Part shown: positions 35,718 to 45,598 of the stretch, piece after piece | Layout of the letters: every line of letters starts with the position of its first letter | Numbering within the stretch: position 1 is the first letter of the stretch | Origin: Streptomyces sp. RFCAC02 | Lineage (GTDB): Bacteria > Actinomycetota > Actinomycetes > Streptomycetales > Streptomycetaceae | Length of the DNA stretch: 64,000 bases | Reading direction: 5' to 3' | NCBI RefSeq assembly: GCF_004193175.1 | Contig: NZ_SAUH01000001.1 | Location: 2,916,501 to 2,980,500, forward strand | Notes under the pieces: generated by a model | What the model was told of the DNA's origin: nothing | Seen by the model: only the letters and a program-made list of their open reading frames with translations | The model's database searches: none | Program-made: the position numbers and the translations under genes

Positions 35718-37820
35718 ATGCGCGCCGAAGATGTGCTGGCCGCCGCCGGCGTCGGAGTGTGGAGCTGGGACGATGCCCGGGGCGTGGTCGTCCTCGACGG
35801 CACCGCCGCCGGGCTCTTCGGCCTGGGCCCCGGCCCGACGACCCTGTCCGAGGGCGCGCTCCGCTCCCGCACCCCCGTGCAGGACTTCACCGACCTCCAG
35901 CGCGTCCTGTCGGTCGCCGAGGCGGAGGGCCGGGTGACGGAGGCCGAGTTCCGGCTCGTCACGGAGAGCGGCGAGGTGCTGCGGACCCTGCGGATGCGGG
36001 TCGCGGGCTCGCTGATGCGGCCCGGGGATCCGGTGCGGGGGGCGGCCGGCACGCTGGTCGAGGTCCCGCGCACGGCCCCCGACCGGCCGCCGATGGCCGC
36101 CGAGGACTGGGACTGGCGGCGTGCGCGCGAGGCGTTCGTCCTGGAGGCGGGGCAGGCGCTGTCCGAGGCCGACAGCACGGCCGACGTCCTGCGGGCGACG
36201 GCCGCCCTGGCGATGCCGGGCTTCTCGCCGGACGGCATCGCCGTCTTCACCAGCGAGGGCGACCGGATCTGGATGGCCGAGTACCACGGCACCCCCATCG
36301 ACACGGACGCGCTCGGCCTGCCGCTGCCGCTGGACAGCGCGTACCCGGCGGCCGAGGTGATGCGCACCGGGCACGCCGTGTACATCGCCACGCCCGAGGA
36401 GTACCGGGAGCGCTACGGCGACTTCTGGCCCGCCGTGCGGACGTACAACCGCTGCTCGTGGGCGTTCCTGCCGCTGTCGGTCGGCGGCCGGCTGATCGGC
36501 GTGTGGCTGGTGGCGTTCTCCTCGCCGGTGGCGTTCACGATCGACGACCGGGCGATGCTGACGACGCTGGCGCGGCTGCTGGCGCAGGCGCTGTCGCGGA
36601 CGTTCCTCCAGGACACGGAGCGCGAGCTGTCCGCCGACCTCCAGCACACCATGCGGCCCGGCCCCGCGCCCACGGTGCCGGGGATGCTGCTGGCGACCCG
36701 CTACGTGCCGACCGGCGGGGGGCTGCGGGTCGGCGGCGACTGGTACGACGTGATCCCGCTGCCGGACGGCGGGGTCGCCCTGATCATCGGGGACGTGCAG
36801 GGCCACGACGTGCGGGCGGCGGCCGTGATGGCGCAGCTCAGGATCGCGCTGCGCGCGTACGCCTCGGAGGGGCACCGGCCCGACGCGGTGCTGAACCGGG
36901 CCTCCCGCTTCCTCGCCTCGCTCGGCGAGGACACGCCCGACCCACGGTTCGCGACCTGCCTGTACGTCCGGGTCGACCCGCCGTCGGGGACGCTGGACAT
37001 CGCGCGGGCCGGGCACCTGGACCCGGTGATGGTCTTCGAGGACGGCTCGCTCGTGACGCGCCCGACGGCCGGCGGCCTGCCGCTCGGCATCGCGCCGCGC
37101 GAGGACTACCCGACGACCCGCCTGATCCTCCAGCCGGGCGAGACGCTGCTGCTGGTGACGGACGGCCTGGTGGAGACCGGCGGGCGCGACCTCGACTCGG
37201 GCTGGGCGCGCCTGCGGGAGGCCGTGGAGGGGCTGCGGGGGCTGCATCTGGAGGACCTGGCGGACACGCTCGTCGACACGGTGCAGGGGACGCCGTCGAC
37301 GGCGGGCGCGGCGCGCGGGGAGGACCGCGACGACATCGCGCTCGTCCTGCTGCGGCGGCGCGGCGGGCCGCCGCGCGGCGACGCCGGGGAGCCGGTGCGC
37401 AGGGCGGTCCTCACGATCGGGCAGGACGAGCCGGCGCGGATCGCGGAGGGCCGCCGCCGGGTGGCGGAGATGCTGCGGGACTGGGCCGACCCCGACCGGG
37501 TGCACGGCGCGGCGGTGCTGGTCTCGGAGATGGTGACGAACGCCCTCATCCACACGGAGGGGGACGCGCTGATCGTGGCCGAGCTGAGCGGGCGGCGGGG
37601 CGACCGGCTGCTGCGCGTGGAGGTCAGCGACCCGAGCGACGAGCTGCCGCGCGTCCGGGACCCGGGGGAGCTGGCGACGACGGGGCGGGGGATGGTGCTG
37701 ATGGACGCCATGTCGGACGCGTGGGGGTACCAGCCGCGCGGGATGGGCAAGACGACGTGGTTCGAGCTGCGGGAGCGCAGGGAACCGGCCGACCCGGCAC
37801 CCGGCGCCCCCGCGGTGTGA
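35718..37820 (+). CDS. SpoIIE-type PP2C phosphatase with GAF and HATPase (anti-sigma-like) domains
   Basis: A 700-residue regulator. A PAS-like N-terminal domain (1-115) precedes a GAF domain (~150-300); the SpoIIE PP2C domain (~310-545) has [33 protein letters not shown] and DRDDIALV with the metal-binding Asp residues intact. The C-terminal ~140 residues are an HATPase_c anti-sigma-kinase domain ([33 protein letters not shown]). Such proteins control sigma factors by dephosphorylating anti-anti-sigma proteins; the combination with a kinase domain in one chain is common in Streptomyces. It is divergent from aspS. Confidence 0.9.
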   Translation: MRAEDVLAAAGVGVWSWDDARGVVVLDGTAAGLFGLGPGPTTLSEGALRSRTPVQDFTDLQRVLSVAEAEGRVTEAEFRLVTESGEVLRTLRMRVAGSLMRPGDPVRGAAGTLVEVPRTAPDRPPMAAEDWDWRRAREAFVLEAGQALSEADSTADVLRATAALAMPGFSPDGIAVFTSEGDRIWMAEYHGTPIDTDALGLPLPLDSAYPAAEVMRTGHAVYIATPEEYRERYGDFWPAVRTYNRCSWAFLPLSVGGRLIGVWLVAFSSPVAFTIDDRAMLTTLARLLAQALSRTFLQDTERELSADLQHTMRPGPAPTVPGMLLATRYVPTGGGLRVGGDWYDVIPLPDGGVALIIGDVQGHDVRAAAVMAQLRIALRAYASEGHRPDAVLNRASRFLASLGEDTPDPRFATCLYVRVDPPSGTLDIARAGHLDPVMVFEDGSLVTRPTAGGLPLGIAPREDYPTTRLILQPGETLLLVTDGLVETGGRDLDSGWARLREAVEGLRGLHLEDLADTLVDTVQGTPSTAGAARGEDRDDIALVLLRRRGGPPRGDAGEPVRRAVLTIGQDEPARIAEGRRRVAEMLRDWADPDRVHGAAVLVSEMVTNALIHTEGDALIVAELSGRRGDRLLRVEVSDPSDELPRVRDPGELATTGRGMVLMDAMSDAWGYQPRGMGKTTWFELRERREPADPAPGAPAV

Positions 37821-37832
37821 CACCGCCCCCGG

Positions 37833-38813
37833 TCAGCCGCGCGGCCCGGCCCCCGTCATGCCGTGGACGGCGGGAACGGTACCGAGACGCCCCGCCCGGA
37901 AGTCGTCGAACGCCTGCTGCAGTTCGGCGCGCGTGTTCATCACGAACGGCCCGTAGTGCGCGATCGGTTCGCGGATCGGCTGCCCGCCGAGGAGCAGGAT
38001 CTCAAGGGCGTTCGTCCGGGAATCCTGCTTCGTGTCCGCGCCGACCGTGAGCGCATCGCCACTGCCGAAAACGACGGTCTGGCCCATGTGAACGGGTCGC
38101 CTCTCCGTTCCCGCGTAGCCGTTTCCCGCGAGCACGTACGCGAGCGCGTTGAAATCGGACCGCCAGGGAAGGACCGATTCGGCTCCGGCCTGCACTGTGG
38201 CGTGCACAAGCGTGATCGGCGTGTGGGTGATCCCTGGCCCTTCGTTGCCACCAATGCTCCCGGCGATCAACCGAAGCAACGAACCACCGTCGGCGCTGGT
38301 CAGGTACGTGACGCTCCCGCCGCCGATGTCCTGGTACCGCGGCGCCATCATCTTGTCCTCGGCCGGCAGATTGACCCACAACTGGATCCCGTGGAACAGC
38401 CCGCCGGACATGACCAGTTCTTCGGGCGGAGTCTCGATGTGGAGCAACCCGGATCCGGCCGTCATCCACTGAGTGTCACCGTCATTGATGACCCCGCCGC
38501 CGCCATGCGAATCCCGATGAATGAAGGTTCCGTCAATCAAGTAAGTGACGGTTTCGAACCCCCGGTGCGGGTGCCATGGCGTCCCGCGCGGTTCGCCGGC
38601 CTGATAATCCACCTCGCCCATCTGGTCCATCATGATGAACGGGTCGAGGTGGCGGTGGTTGATGCCCGCGAAGGCGCGGCGGACGGGGAAGCCCTCGCCC
38701 TCGTAGCCGGTCGGCGCGGTGGTGACGGCGCGCACGGGGCGCGGCACGTCGTCCGGCGCGGGCGCGGGGACGCGGGGCAGGGTGAGCGGGTTGTCCACGG
38801 TGATGGCGGGCAT
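37833..38813 (-). CDS. Pirin family protein
   Basis: A 326-residue bicupin. The N-terminal cupin carries the iron-binding region HRHLDPFIMMDQMGEVDY and PHRGFETVTYLIDGTFIHRD followed by HGGGGVINDGDTQWMTAGSG and LLHIETPPEE; the C-terminal cupin and tail follow (YGPFVMNTRAELQQAFDDFR). Pirins are Fe-binding proteins, some quercetinase-like. The middle (about 37980-38640) has noticeably lower GC and different codon use from both ends, which suggests gene conversion. A perfect palindrome lies 31 bases upstream of the ATG. It converges with the phosphatase after 12 bases. Confidence 0.92.
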   Translation of the reverse strand: MPAITVDNPLTLPRVPAPAPDDVPRPVRAVTTAPTGYEGEGFPVRRAFAGINHRHLDPFIMMDQMGEVDYQAGEPRGTPWHPHRGFETVTYLIDGTFIHRDSHGGGGVINDGDTQWMTAGSGLLHIETPPEELVMSGGLFHGIQLWVNLPAEDKMMAPRYQDIGGGSVTYLTSADGGSLLRLIAGSIGGNEGPGITHTPITLVHATVQAGAESVLPWRSDFNALAYVLAGNGYAGTERRPVHMGQTVVFGSGDALTVGADTKQDSRTNALEILLLGGQPIREPIAHYGPFVMNTRAELQQAFDDFRAGRLGTVPAVHGMTGAGPRG

Positions 38814-38843
38814 CGGAACCTCCTGAGTGGCCGCCCCCAGGTT

Positions 38844-38859
38844 AGTTGAAGCATCAACT
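38844..38859. promoter_or_regulatory. MarR-type operator upstream of the pirin gene
   Basis: AGTTGAAGCATCAACT is a perfect inverted repeat (AGTTGA, AGCA, TCAACT). It is AT-richer than the surroundings and is centred ~38 bases before the pirin start. The form fits MarR-family sites. No MarR gene is adjacent. Confidence 0.5.
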
Positions 38860-38891
38860 TCTGTCGAGGCGGCGCACTCCGGCGGCGCCGC

Positions 38892-39386
38892 TCAGCCGTA
38901 CAGCCGGCGCATCGTGTAATCGACCATCTCCTCCACGGACTTGGCGTCGAGCACGAGCCGGTGCTCGCCCTCCATGTCGAGCGCGAAGCCGTACCCGGTC
39001 GGCAGGAGGTCGAGGACCTCGCCGCCCGTCACCGTGAAGTACTTCGACTCCTTCCCGGCGTAGCGGCGCAGCTCCTTCAGCGAGCTGAACAGCGGGATGA
39101 CGGGCTGCTGGGTGGTGTGCAGGGCGAGGAACCCGGGGTTGTCACCGCGCGGGCAGTAGATCTTGGCGCCGAGGAAGATGTCGTGGAACTCCTCGCTCGA
39201 CATGGCACCGGACGTGTAGGCGCGCAGCGCGTCGGCGAGGGACGGCGGCGCGGGCGGGGCCGCGGGGGCGGCGGGCTGCGGCTGCTCCGGGTAGAGCTGC
39301 TGGCCGCCGTAGCCGGCCAGCGGCTGCTGTCCCCCGTAGGGCTGCTGCTGCCCCTGGTAGGCGGACTGGTTGTCGTAGCCGTACAT
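38892..39386 (-). CDS. SseB family protein
   Basis: A 164-residue protein with a Gln/Tyr/Gly/Pro-rich N-terminal tail (residues 1-55, many QQPYGG-like units) and an SseB-like domain: SLADALRAYTSGAMSSEEFH, FLGAKIYCPRG, VIPLFSSLKELRRYAG and FTVTGGEVLDLLPTGYGFAL. Family function is unclear (name from an E. coli enhanced serine sensitivity protein). ATG at 39384-39386 chosen; longer frame has a basic, unrelated extension. No strong ribosome site. Divergent from the acyl-CoA dehydrogenase. Confidence 0.8.
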   Translation of the reverse strand: MYGYDNQSAYQGQQQPYGGQQPLAGYGGQQLYPEQPQPAAPAAPPAPPSLADALRAYTSGAMSSEEFHDIFLGAKIYCPRGDNPGFLALHTTQQPVIPLFSSLKELRRYAGKESKYFTVTGGEVLDLLPTGYGFALDMEGEHRLVLDAKSVEEMVDYTMRRLYG

Positions 39387-39436
39387 GCCGGAAAGAGTAT
39401 CGACCCGTGATTGACCGGTTTCCGCTTGCTTCTTAT

Positions 39437-39448
39437 TACCCGCGGGTA
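39437..39448. promoter_or_regulatory. Palindromic operator TACCCGCGGGTA in the sseB-acyl-CoA dehydrogenase gap
   Basis: A perfect 12-base palindrome. It sits between a TTGCTT (39426-39431) and CAATAT (39450-39455) that could be -35 and -10 elements for the dehydrogenase, so binding would block that promoter. Form fits a TetR/FadR-type repressor. Confidence 0.5.
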
Positions 39449-39461
39449 GCAATATGGGTGT

Positions 39462-39473
39462 TACCTGTCGGTA
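39462..39473. promoter_or_regulatory. Second operator-like dyad TACCTGTCGGTA
   Basis: TACC and GGTA around TGTC, 13 bases after the palindrome at 39437. It is 11/12 identical to the operator-like site at 860-871 near the DUF4865 gene. Confidence 0.35.
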
Positions 39474-39546
39474 CGCAGCACCGTCCCCTCCGCACCGCAC
39501 GCACGTCACACACCGCACCGCACCGCACTTCTACGGAGTCGCCGCC

Positions 39547-41376
39547 ATGGGTCACTACAAGTCGAATCTCCGCGACATCGAGTTCAACCTGTTCGAGGTC
39601 CTGGGCCGCGAGACGGTGTACGGCACCGGCCCCTTCGGTGAGACCGATCCCGACACCGCCCGGGAGATGCTCCGCGAGGTCGCCCGTCTCGCCGAGAACG
39701 AGCTGGCCGCCTCGTACACCGACGGCGACCGCAACCCGCCGGTCTTCGACCCGGCCGAGCACACCGCGCCGCTGCCCGAGTCGTTCCGCCGCAGCTACCG
39801 CGCCTACATGGACGCCGAGTGGTGGCGGATGAGCATCGGCGAGGAGCTGGGCGGCCTGACGGCGCCGCGCTCCCTCGTGTGGGCCGCCGGCGAGAACGTC
39901 CTCGGCGCCAACCCCGCGATCTGGATGTACGGCTCGGGTCCCACCTTCGGCCGCGTCGTGTACGACGAGGGCACCGAGGAGCAGCGGAAGATCGCCCGTC
40001 TCATGGTGGACCGGGAGTGGGCGTCCACGATGGTGCTGACCGAGCCCGACGCGGGCTCCGACGTGGGTGCCGGGCGTGCGAAGGCGGTGCGGCAGGAGGA
40101 CGGTTCCTGGCACATCGAGGGGGTGAAGCGGTTCATCACCTCCGGTGAGCACGACCTCTCGGAGAACATCGTCCACCTCGTCCTCGCCCGCCCCGAGGGC
40201 CACAAGCCCGGCACGAAGGGGCTGTCGCTGTTCATCGTGCCGAAGTACGACTTCGACTGGGACACCGGCGCCCTCGGCGAGCGCAACGGCGTCTTCGCCA
40301 CGAACGTCGAGCACAAGATGGGCCTCAAGGTCTCCAACACGTGCGAGCTGACGTTCGGCGCCCACGGCACCCCGGCGCGCGGCTGGCTGCTGGGCGAGAA
40401 GCACGACGGCATCCGGCAGATGTTCAAGATCATCGAGTTCGCCCGGATGATGGTGGGCACGAAGGCCATCGCCACCCTCTCCACCGGTTACCTCAACGCC
40501 CTCGCGTACGCGAAGGAGCGCGTGCAGGGTCCGGACCTCACGCAGTTCGCCGACAAGTCGGCCCCGCGCGTCACGATCACCCACCACCCCGACGTGCGCC
40601 GGTCCCTCATGACGCAGAAGGCGTACGCCGAGGGCATGCGCGCCCTCGTCCTGTACACCGCGTCCGTGCAGGACTCGATCACCGTGAAGCAGGCCGCGGG
40701 CGAGGACGCGTCCGCCGACGAGGCGCTGAACGACCTGCTCCTGCCCGTGGTGAAGGGGTACGGCTCGGAGCGCTCCTACCAGCAGCTCGCCGAGTCGCTC
40801 CAGACGCTCGGCGGCTCCGGGTACCTCCAGGACTACCCGGTCGAGCAGTACATCAGGGACGCGAAGATCGACACGCTCTACGAGGGCACCACCGCGATCC
40901 AGGGGCAGGACTTCTTCTTCCGCAAGATCGTCCGCAACCAGGGCGTCGCCCTCACGGCGCTGGCCGAGGAGATCAGGAAGTTCCTCGCCGAGGAGCCCGG
41001 CGGGGCGGAGCTGGCGGGGGCGCGCGAGCGGCTGACGAGCGCCGTCGGCGATCTGGAGGGCCTGGTCGGTGTGCTGCTGACCGACCTCGCGGCGACCGAG
41101 AAGGACGTCCGCGCGCTGTACAAGGTCGGGCTCAACACGACGCCGTTCCTCATGGCGGCCGGTGACGTCGTCGTCGCCTACCTGCTGCTGCGCGGCGCCG
41201 CCGTGGCCGTCGCCAAGCTGCCGGGGGCGAGCGCGAAGGACCGTGCGTTCTACGCGGGCAAGGTCGCGGCGGCCCGGCACTTCGCCGCCACCGTCCTGCC
41301 GTCCGTCGCCGTGGCGCGGCGCGTCGCCGAGGAGACCGACCTGTCCCTGATGGACCTGGACGAGGCCGCCTTCTGA
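39547..41376 (+). CDS. Acyl-CoA dehydrogenase, FadE5-like
   Basis: A 609-residue flavoenzyme of the long actinobacterial FadE5 group. Features are the opening [20 protein letters not shown], the FAD/substrate motif [23 protein letters not shown], the central helix [20 protein letters not shown], the catalytic Glu region [18 protein letters not shown] and a C-terminal acyl-CoA_dh_C extension ending in LMDLDEAAF. It oxidises acyl-CoA in beta-oxidation; mycobacterial FadE5 accepts a broad chain range. GGAG lies nine bases before ATG 39547; a GTG 93 bases upstream is rejected. Two dyads lie in the promoter. Confidence 0.94.
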   Translation: MGHYKSNLRDIEFNLFEVLGRETVYGTGPFGETDPDTAREMLREVARLAENELAASYTDGDRNPPVFDPAEHTAPLPESFRRSYRAYMDAEWWRMSIGEELGGLTAPRSLVWAAGENVLGANPAIWMYGSGPTFGRVVYDEGTEEQRKIARLMVDREWASTMVLTEPDAGSDVGAGRAKAVRQEDGSWHIEGVKRFITSGEHDLSENIVHLVLARPEGHKPGTKGLSLFIVPKYDFDWDTGALGERNGVFATNVEHKMGLKVSNTCELTFGAHGTPARGWLLGEKHDGIRQMFKIIEFARMMVGTKAIATLSTGYLNALAYAKERVQGPDLTQFADKSAPRVTITHHPDVRRSLMTQKAYAEGMRALVLYTASVQDSITVKQAAGEDASADEALNDLLLPVVKGYGSERSYQQLAESLQTLGGSGYLQDYPVEQYIRDAKIDTLYEGTTAIQGQDFFFRKIVRNQGVALTALAEEIRKFLAEEPGGAELAGARERLTSAVGDLEGLVGVLLTDLAATEKDVRALYKVGLNTTPFLMAAGDVVVAYLLLRGAAVAVAKLPGASAKDRAFYAGKVAAARHFAATVLPSVAVARRVAEETDLSLMDLDEAAF

Positions 41377-41381
41377 CGGCC

Positions 41382-41422
41382 CGGCGCACCCCGCCCCGCG
41401 CGGCGGCGGGCGGGGTGCGCCG
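41382..41422 (+). terminator. Terminator after the acyl-CoA dehydrogenase
   Basis: Perfect 15-base-pair stem (41382-41396 with 41408-41422), 11-base loop, starting five bases past the stop codon. No T-tract. Confidence 0.8.
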
Positions 41423-41464
41423 GACGCCCCGGGCGCTCCTGGGCGGATTCGTATGCTGTGCCCC

Positions 41465-42754
41465 ATGAGCGCACCCTTCGACCGCGGCCACACCGACGAC
41501 CTGATGGCGTTCCTCGCCGCGTCCCCCACGCCGTACCACGCGGCGGCGAACGCGGCACGCCGCCTGGCCGACGCGGGGTTCACCCCGCTGCGGGAGACCG
41601 ACCCGTGGGACGGCGCCCCCGGCGGCCGGTACGTCCTGCGCGGCGGCGCGCTCATCGCCTGGTACGTGCCCGAGGGCGCGGCGCCCGCCACCCCGTTCCG
41701 CGTCATCGGCGCCCACACCGACTCCCCCACCCTGCGGATCAAGCCGTCCCCCGACGGCGGCAGGCACGGCTGGAAGCAGCTCACCGTCGAGATCTACGGC
41801 GGTCCGCTCCTCAACAGCTGGCTCGACCGGGATCTCGGGATCGCCGGGCGCCTGGTGCTGCGCGACGGCGGCACCGTCCTCGTGAACGTGGACCGGCCGC
41901 TGCTGCGCGTCCCCCAGCTCGCGATCCACCTCGACCGGTCCGTGAACGACGGCCTGGCCCTGGACAGGCAGCACCACACCATGCCGCTGTGGGGTCTCGG
42001 GGAGCCGCGGGACGGCGAGCTGATCGCGTTCCTCGCGGACGCGGCGGGGCTCCCGTCGGCCGACGCGGTGGCCGGCTTCGACCTGATGACGCACGCCGTC
42101 GAGCCGCCCGCGTACCTCGGCCGCGACCGTGAGCTGCTGGCCGCCCCCCGTCTCGACAACCTGCTGTCGGTGCACGCCGGCACCGCGGCGCTCCTGGACG
42201 CCGCCCGCCCGGACACGCGCTTCGTGCCGGTCCTCGCCGCGTTCGACCACGAGGAGACCGGCAGCGAGTCCGACACCGGCGCCGCGGGGCCGCTCCTGGC
42301 CACCGCCCTGGAGCGCGACGTGTACGCCCGCGGCGGGACCCACGAGGACCGCGCCCGCGCCCTCGCCGGCTCGTACTGCCTGTCCGCCGACACGGGCCAC
42401 GCCGTCCACCCCAACTACGGCGAGCGCCACGACCCCGACCACCGCCCCCGCGCCGGCGGCGGTCCCCTCCTCAAGGTCAACGTGAACCAGCGCTACGCCA
42501 CCGACGCCGCGGGCCGCGCGGTGTTCACCGCCGCGTGCGAGCAGGCGGGCGTGCCGTGGCAGCCGTTCGTCTCGCACAACGACGTGCCCTGCGGCACGAC
42601 GATCGGCCCCATCACCGCGACCCGGCACGGCATTCCCACGGTGGACGTGGGGGCGCCGATCCTGTCGATGCACTCCGCGCGCGAACTGTGCGCGGCGAAC
42701 GACCCGTTCCTCCTCGCGAACGCGATGGCGGCCTTCCTGCGGCCCGCCGGCTGA
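41465..42754 (+). CDS. M18 family aminopeptidase
   Basis: A 429-residue di-zinc aminopeptidase. The metal-binding landmarks are IGAHTDSP, the central DHEETGSESDTGAAG and the C-terminal PILSMHSARELCAAND; the N-terminal part (DLMAFLAASPTPYHAAANAA) is family-typical. M18 enzymes remove N-terminal acidic or neutral residues from peptides in the cytosol. Start ATG 41465 (a GTG four codons upstream is possible). The gene stands alone after the terminator. Confidence 0.93.
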   Translation: MSAPFDRGHTDDLMAFLAASPTPYHAAANAARRLADAGFTPLRETDPWDGAPGGRYVLRGGALIAWYVPEGAAPATPFRVIGAHTDSPTLRIKPSPDGGRHGWKQLTVEIYGGPLLNSWLDRDLGIAGRLVLRDGGTVLVNVDRPLLRVPQLAIHLDRSVNDGLALDRQHHTMPLWGLGEPRDGELIAFLADAAGLPSADAVAGFDLMTHAVEPPAYLGRDRELLAAPRLDNLLSVHAGTAALLDAARPDTRFVPVLAAFDHEETGSESDTGAAGPLLATALERDVYARGGTHEDRARALAGSYCLSADTGHAVHPNYGERHDPDHRPRAGGGPLLKVNVNQRYATDAAGRAVFTAACEQAGVPWQPFVSHNDVPCGTTIGPITATRHGIPTVDVGAPILSMHSARELCAANDPFLLANAMAAFLRPAG

Positions 42755-43013
42755 GGCCGTCGGCCCCGGTGCGGCAGGCTTGTCGATGTCCTGTCACAGA
42801 GTCGTGAAACGGGGCCGCGACGATGGTGGGCACGGGGCCGGGCGGCGGCGTTCTGCACAACGCCTCCGCCCGGCTCCGCCCCTCGTCGCGCGCACCCCCG
42901 CGGCGCCGTGCGCGGCACTAGGATTCGTCCCGGAAGAACCATTCACCGGCCGCGTCGGCGCGGCGTACCGTGTGACCACCCAAGCCAGCGACGAAACCGC
43001 CACGAGGGGTTCT

Positions 43014-43838
43014 GTGACCGAGCGATCGAGCCTTCAGCCGTACATCGATGCCTGGACCCAGTCGATCGAGTCGATATCGGAGCTGGCCTCCTCGCTCGTC
43101 GAGGGCGAGTGGAACCGCCCCACGGAGCGCGTCGGCTGGTCGGTGCGGGACGTCGTGTCCCACGTGATCGGCGGCGAGTGCGAGGCCCTGGGCGACCCGC
43201 GCCCCATCCACGCCCTGCCGCGCGACCTCTACCACGTCGTGGACGAGACCACGCGCTACCTGGAGGTCCCCGTCGACGTGCGCCGGCACCACACGGGGCC
43301 GGAGATGACGAGCGAGCTTGAGTACACGGTCATCCGCCGCTCCCGCCAGCTCCGCAACGAACGCCGCGGCCCCGACGCCGAGATCACCCACCCCCTCTAC
43401 GGCACCCTGACGCTCCGTGAGTTCCTCGCCCAGCGGATCTTCAACGTGTGGACGCACGAGCAGGACCTGCGGCGCGCCCTGCGGCAGCCCGGCGACCTGG
43501 CGTCCCCGGCGGCCCTCGTCGCCCGGGACGTGCTGCTGCGGCGGCTGCCCGGCATCGTCGCGGAGCGGGCGGACGCGCCGAAGAAGTCGGCCGTCGTGTT
43601 CGAGGTGAGCGGTCCGGTGGAGTTCGTGCGCACGGTCCGCGTCGACGAGGAGGGCAACGGCAGCGTCGACGGCAACCCGTCGCTCGGCCCGCTCGTCACG
43701 TTCACCACCGACTGGGAGACGTTCACGCGCGTCGCGAGCGGGCGGGTGCGGGCCAGGCGGGTCGCCGACAAGGTGAAGGTCGAGGGCGACACGGTCCTCG
43801 CCGAGCGCATCCTGACGAGCTTCCCCGTCGCGTACTGA
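43014..43838 (+). CDS. Maleylpyruvate isomerase family mycothiol-dependent enzyme
   Basis: A 274-residue protein of the DinB/MDMPI group. The N-terminal helical domain has SIESISELASSLVEGEWNRP and GWSVRDVVSHVIGGECEALG, with the His that binds metal, and a later FLAQRIFNVWTHEQDLRRAL with the second conserved His. The C-terminal SCP-like domain begins AVVFEVSGPVEFVRTVRV. Such enzymes use mycothiol, the actinomycete thiol; substrate is unknown. GAGGGG places the start at GTG 43014; the upstream frame is rejected. It converges with the PASTA kinase gene ten bases away. Confidence 0.87.
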   Translation: MTERSSLQPYIDAWTQSIESISELASSLVEGEWNRPTERVGWSVRDVVSHVIGGECEALGDPRPIHALPRDLYHVVDETTRYLEVPVDVRRHHTGPEMTSELEYTVIRRSRQLRNERRGPDAEITHPLYGTLTLREFLAQRIFNVWTHEQDLRRALRQPGDLASPAALVARDVLLRRLPGIVAERADAPKKSAVVFEVSGPVEFVRTVRVDEEGNGSVDGNPSLGPLVTFTTDWETFTRVASGRVRARRVADKVKVEGDTVLAERILTSFPVAY

Positions 43839-43848
43839 CGGCGGCCGG

Positions 43849-45423
43849 TCAGGAGACCGGCTCAAGGCCGGTGGAGACGGTCAGCTTGATCGGCGGGTCC
43901 GTGTCCGGGTCGTACGGCTGGCCGGGTCCCGGCGTCTGCGCGATGACCATGCCCTCGCCCTTCAGCGTCTCGTCCTCGTAGCGGACGTCGTCCTCGTAGC
44001 GCCAGCCGGCCGCCCGTATGCACGCCTTCACCGAGTCGATGTGCACGTCGTAGAAGTCCGGCATGGCGACGGCGCCCGCGTGCTCGTTCTGGTCCCAGTG
44101 GTCGAAGGCGCCGGAGCACTCCGTCGCGGCGATCGTCTTCTCCGGGTCGCCGGGTGTGTAGCGGCGCCCGTCGGTGGCGGTCGCCTCCGCGGTGCCCTCC
44201 ACGGCGGTTTCCGTACCGCCCGCCTCCGGCTCCCCGCCACCGCCGCGGGTGAGCGCGACGAACGAGACGGCCGCGATCAGCGCCACCGCGACGGCCGCTG
44301 CCGCCACCACGAGCCAGGTGGCCCGCGACCTCGCGGGACGGCCGCCGCCGGCCGCCGGCACGGGCGCGGGGGTCACCGGCGGGGCGTACGGCCCCGCCGG
44401 CGGCGTGTCGCCGCCGACGCGCGGGTAGCCGTAGGCGCCGCCACCGCCCAGCGCGTACGGCGAGGGCGTCACCGGCGCCCCGAACTCGGGGAACACCGCC
44501 TGCGCTATGCCCGCGCCGCTCCCGCCCGGCGGCGGCGCGTCCGGTGCGATCGAGGGCGCCGCGCCGGTCAGCAGCTCCGCGACGCGGCGGCACTCCGCCA
44601 GCATCTCGCCGGCGCTGCGGAACCGCTCGTTGGGGTTCTTGCGCAGCGCCCGCGCGATGAGGGCGTCCAGCGCGGGCTCGATCGCCGTGTTCAGCGACGA
44701 GGCGACCGGCGGGTCCTCCGTGACGTGCGCGTACGCGACGGCGAGGCCGGTGTCGGCGTCGAACGGGACGCGTCCGGTGACCAGCTCGAAGAGCATCACG
44801 CCCACCGAGTACAGGTCGGCGCGGGCGTCCACGGCGCGGCCGAGCGCCTGCTCGGGCGACAGGTACTGCGGCGTGCCGACGACCATCCCGGTCTGCGTCA
44901 TGGACGTCACCCCGGTCTGCATGGCCCGCGCGATGCCGAAGTCCATGACCTTGACGGCGCCGCGCCGCGTGATCATGACGTTGCCCGGCTTGATGTCGCG
45001 GTGGACGAGCCCCTTCTCGTGGCTCAGGTCCAGGGCGGCGAGGACGCCCGCCGTGATCCGCAGCGCCTTGTCGGCGGGCATCGCGCCCCACGCGGCGATG
45101 TCGTTCTCCAGCACGTCGCGCAGGCCCTGGCCGTCGACGTACTCCATGACCATGTACGGGACGGCGCCGCCGCCCTCCCGTTCCTCACCGGTGTCGTAGA
45201 CGGAGACGATGTTCGGGTGCGTGAGTTTCGCCACGGCCTGGGCCTCGCGGCGGAACCGCTCGCGGAACGCGTCGTCGCCGCTGACCTCGCTCCGCATCGT
45301 CTTGACGGCGACCTCGCGCTCCAGCACGGTGTCCCACGCGAGGTGGACGGCCGCCATGCCGCCCCGGCCGAGGAGCCGCCGCAGCGCGTAGCGGCCGCCG
45401 CCGACGGTCGAGTGTCCGGTCAT
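43849..45423 (-). CDS. Ser/Thr protein kinase with C-terminal PASTA-like domain
   Basis: A 524-residue membrane kinase. The kinase domain has GRGGMAAVHLAW, Lys41, HRDIKPGN (Asp143), the DFGIA magnesium motif and an activation loop TSMTQTGMVVGTPQYLSPEQ. After a Pro-rich linker comes one transmembrane helix (~380-405, with VAAAAVAVALIAAVSFVALT), then an external domain with a PASTA-like unit (VAMPDFYDVHIDSVKACIRA) and TPGPGQPYDPDTDPPIKLTV. PASTA domains bind peptidoglycan fragments in PknB-type kinases. ATG 45421-45423. Divergent from a second kinase. Confidence 0.93.
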   Translation of the reverse strand: MTGHSTVGGGRYALRRLLGRGGMAAVHLAWDTVLEREVAVKTMRSEVSGDDAFRERFRREAQAVAKLTHPNIVSVYDTGEEREGGGAVPYMVMEYVDGQGLRDVLENDIAAWGAMPADKALRITAGVLAALDLSHEKGLVHRDIKPGNVMITRRGAVKVMDFGIARAMQTGVTSMTQTGMVVGTPQYLSPEQALGRAVDARADLYSVGVMLFELVTGRVPFDADTGLAVAYAHVTEDPPVASSLNTAIEPALDALIARALRKNPNERFRSAGEMLAECRRVAELLTGAAPSIAPDAPPPGGSGAGIAQAVFPEFGAPVTPSPYALGGGGAYGYPRVGGDTPPAGPYAPPVTPAPVPAAGGGRPARSRATWLVVAAAAVAVALIAAVSFVALTRGGGGEPEAGGTETAVEGTAEATATDGRRYTPGDPEKTIAATECSGAFDHWDQNEHAGAVAMPDFYDVHIDSVKACIRAAGWRYEDDVRYEDETLKGEGMVIAQTPGPGQPYDPDTDPPIKLTVSTGLEPVS

Positions 45424-45598
45424 GCGACGTGTTCCCCCCAGGCGGCGCGCGGCCGCCGTGCCGCGGGCGCGCGTGTGTACGGAGCCGTTTTCCGTGGCCA
45501 GTGTGCCCCAGCCCCCGGGGACGTCAAGTCTCAACTTGTCAGCGTGGCCCGCGAACGGGTTTGATGGCCCGGCGACCCAGTGAACACGGCGAGGACTG

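Noticed and set aside
45525..45540. CAAGT/ACTTG dyad between the kinases as an operator
   Set aside because: Arms of five bases are short and there is no supporting regulator; likely chance.
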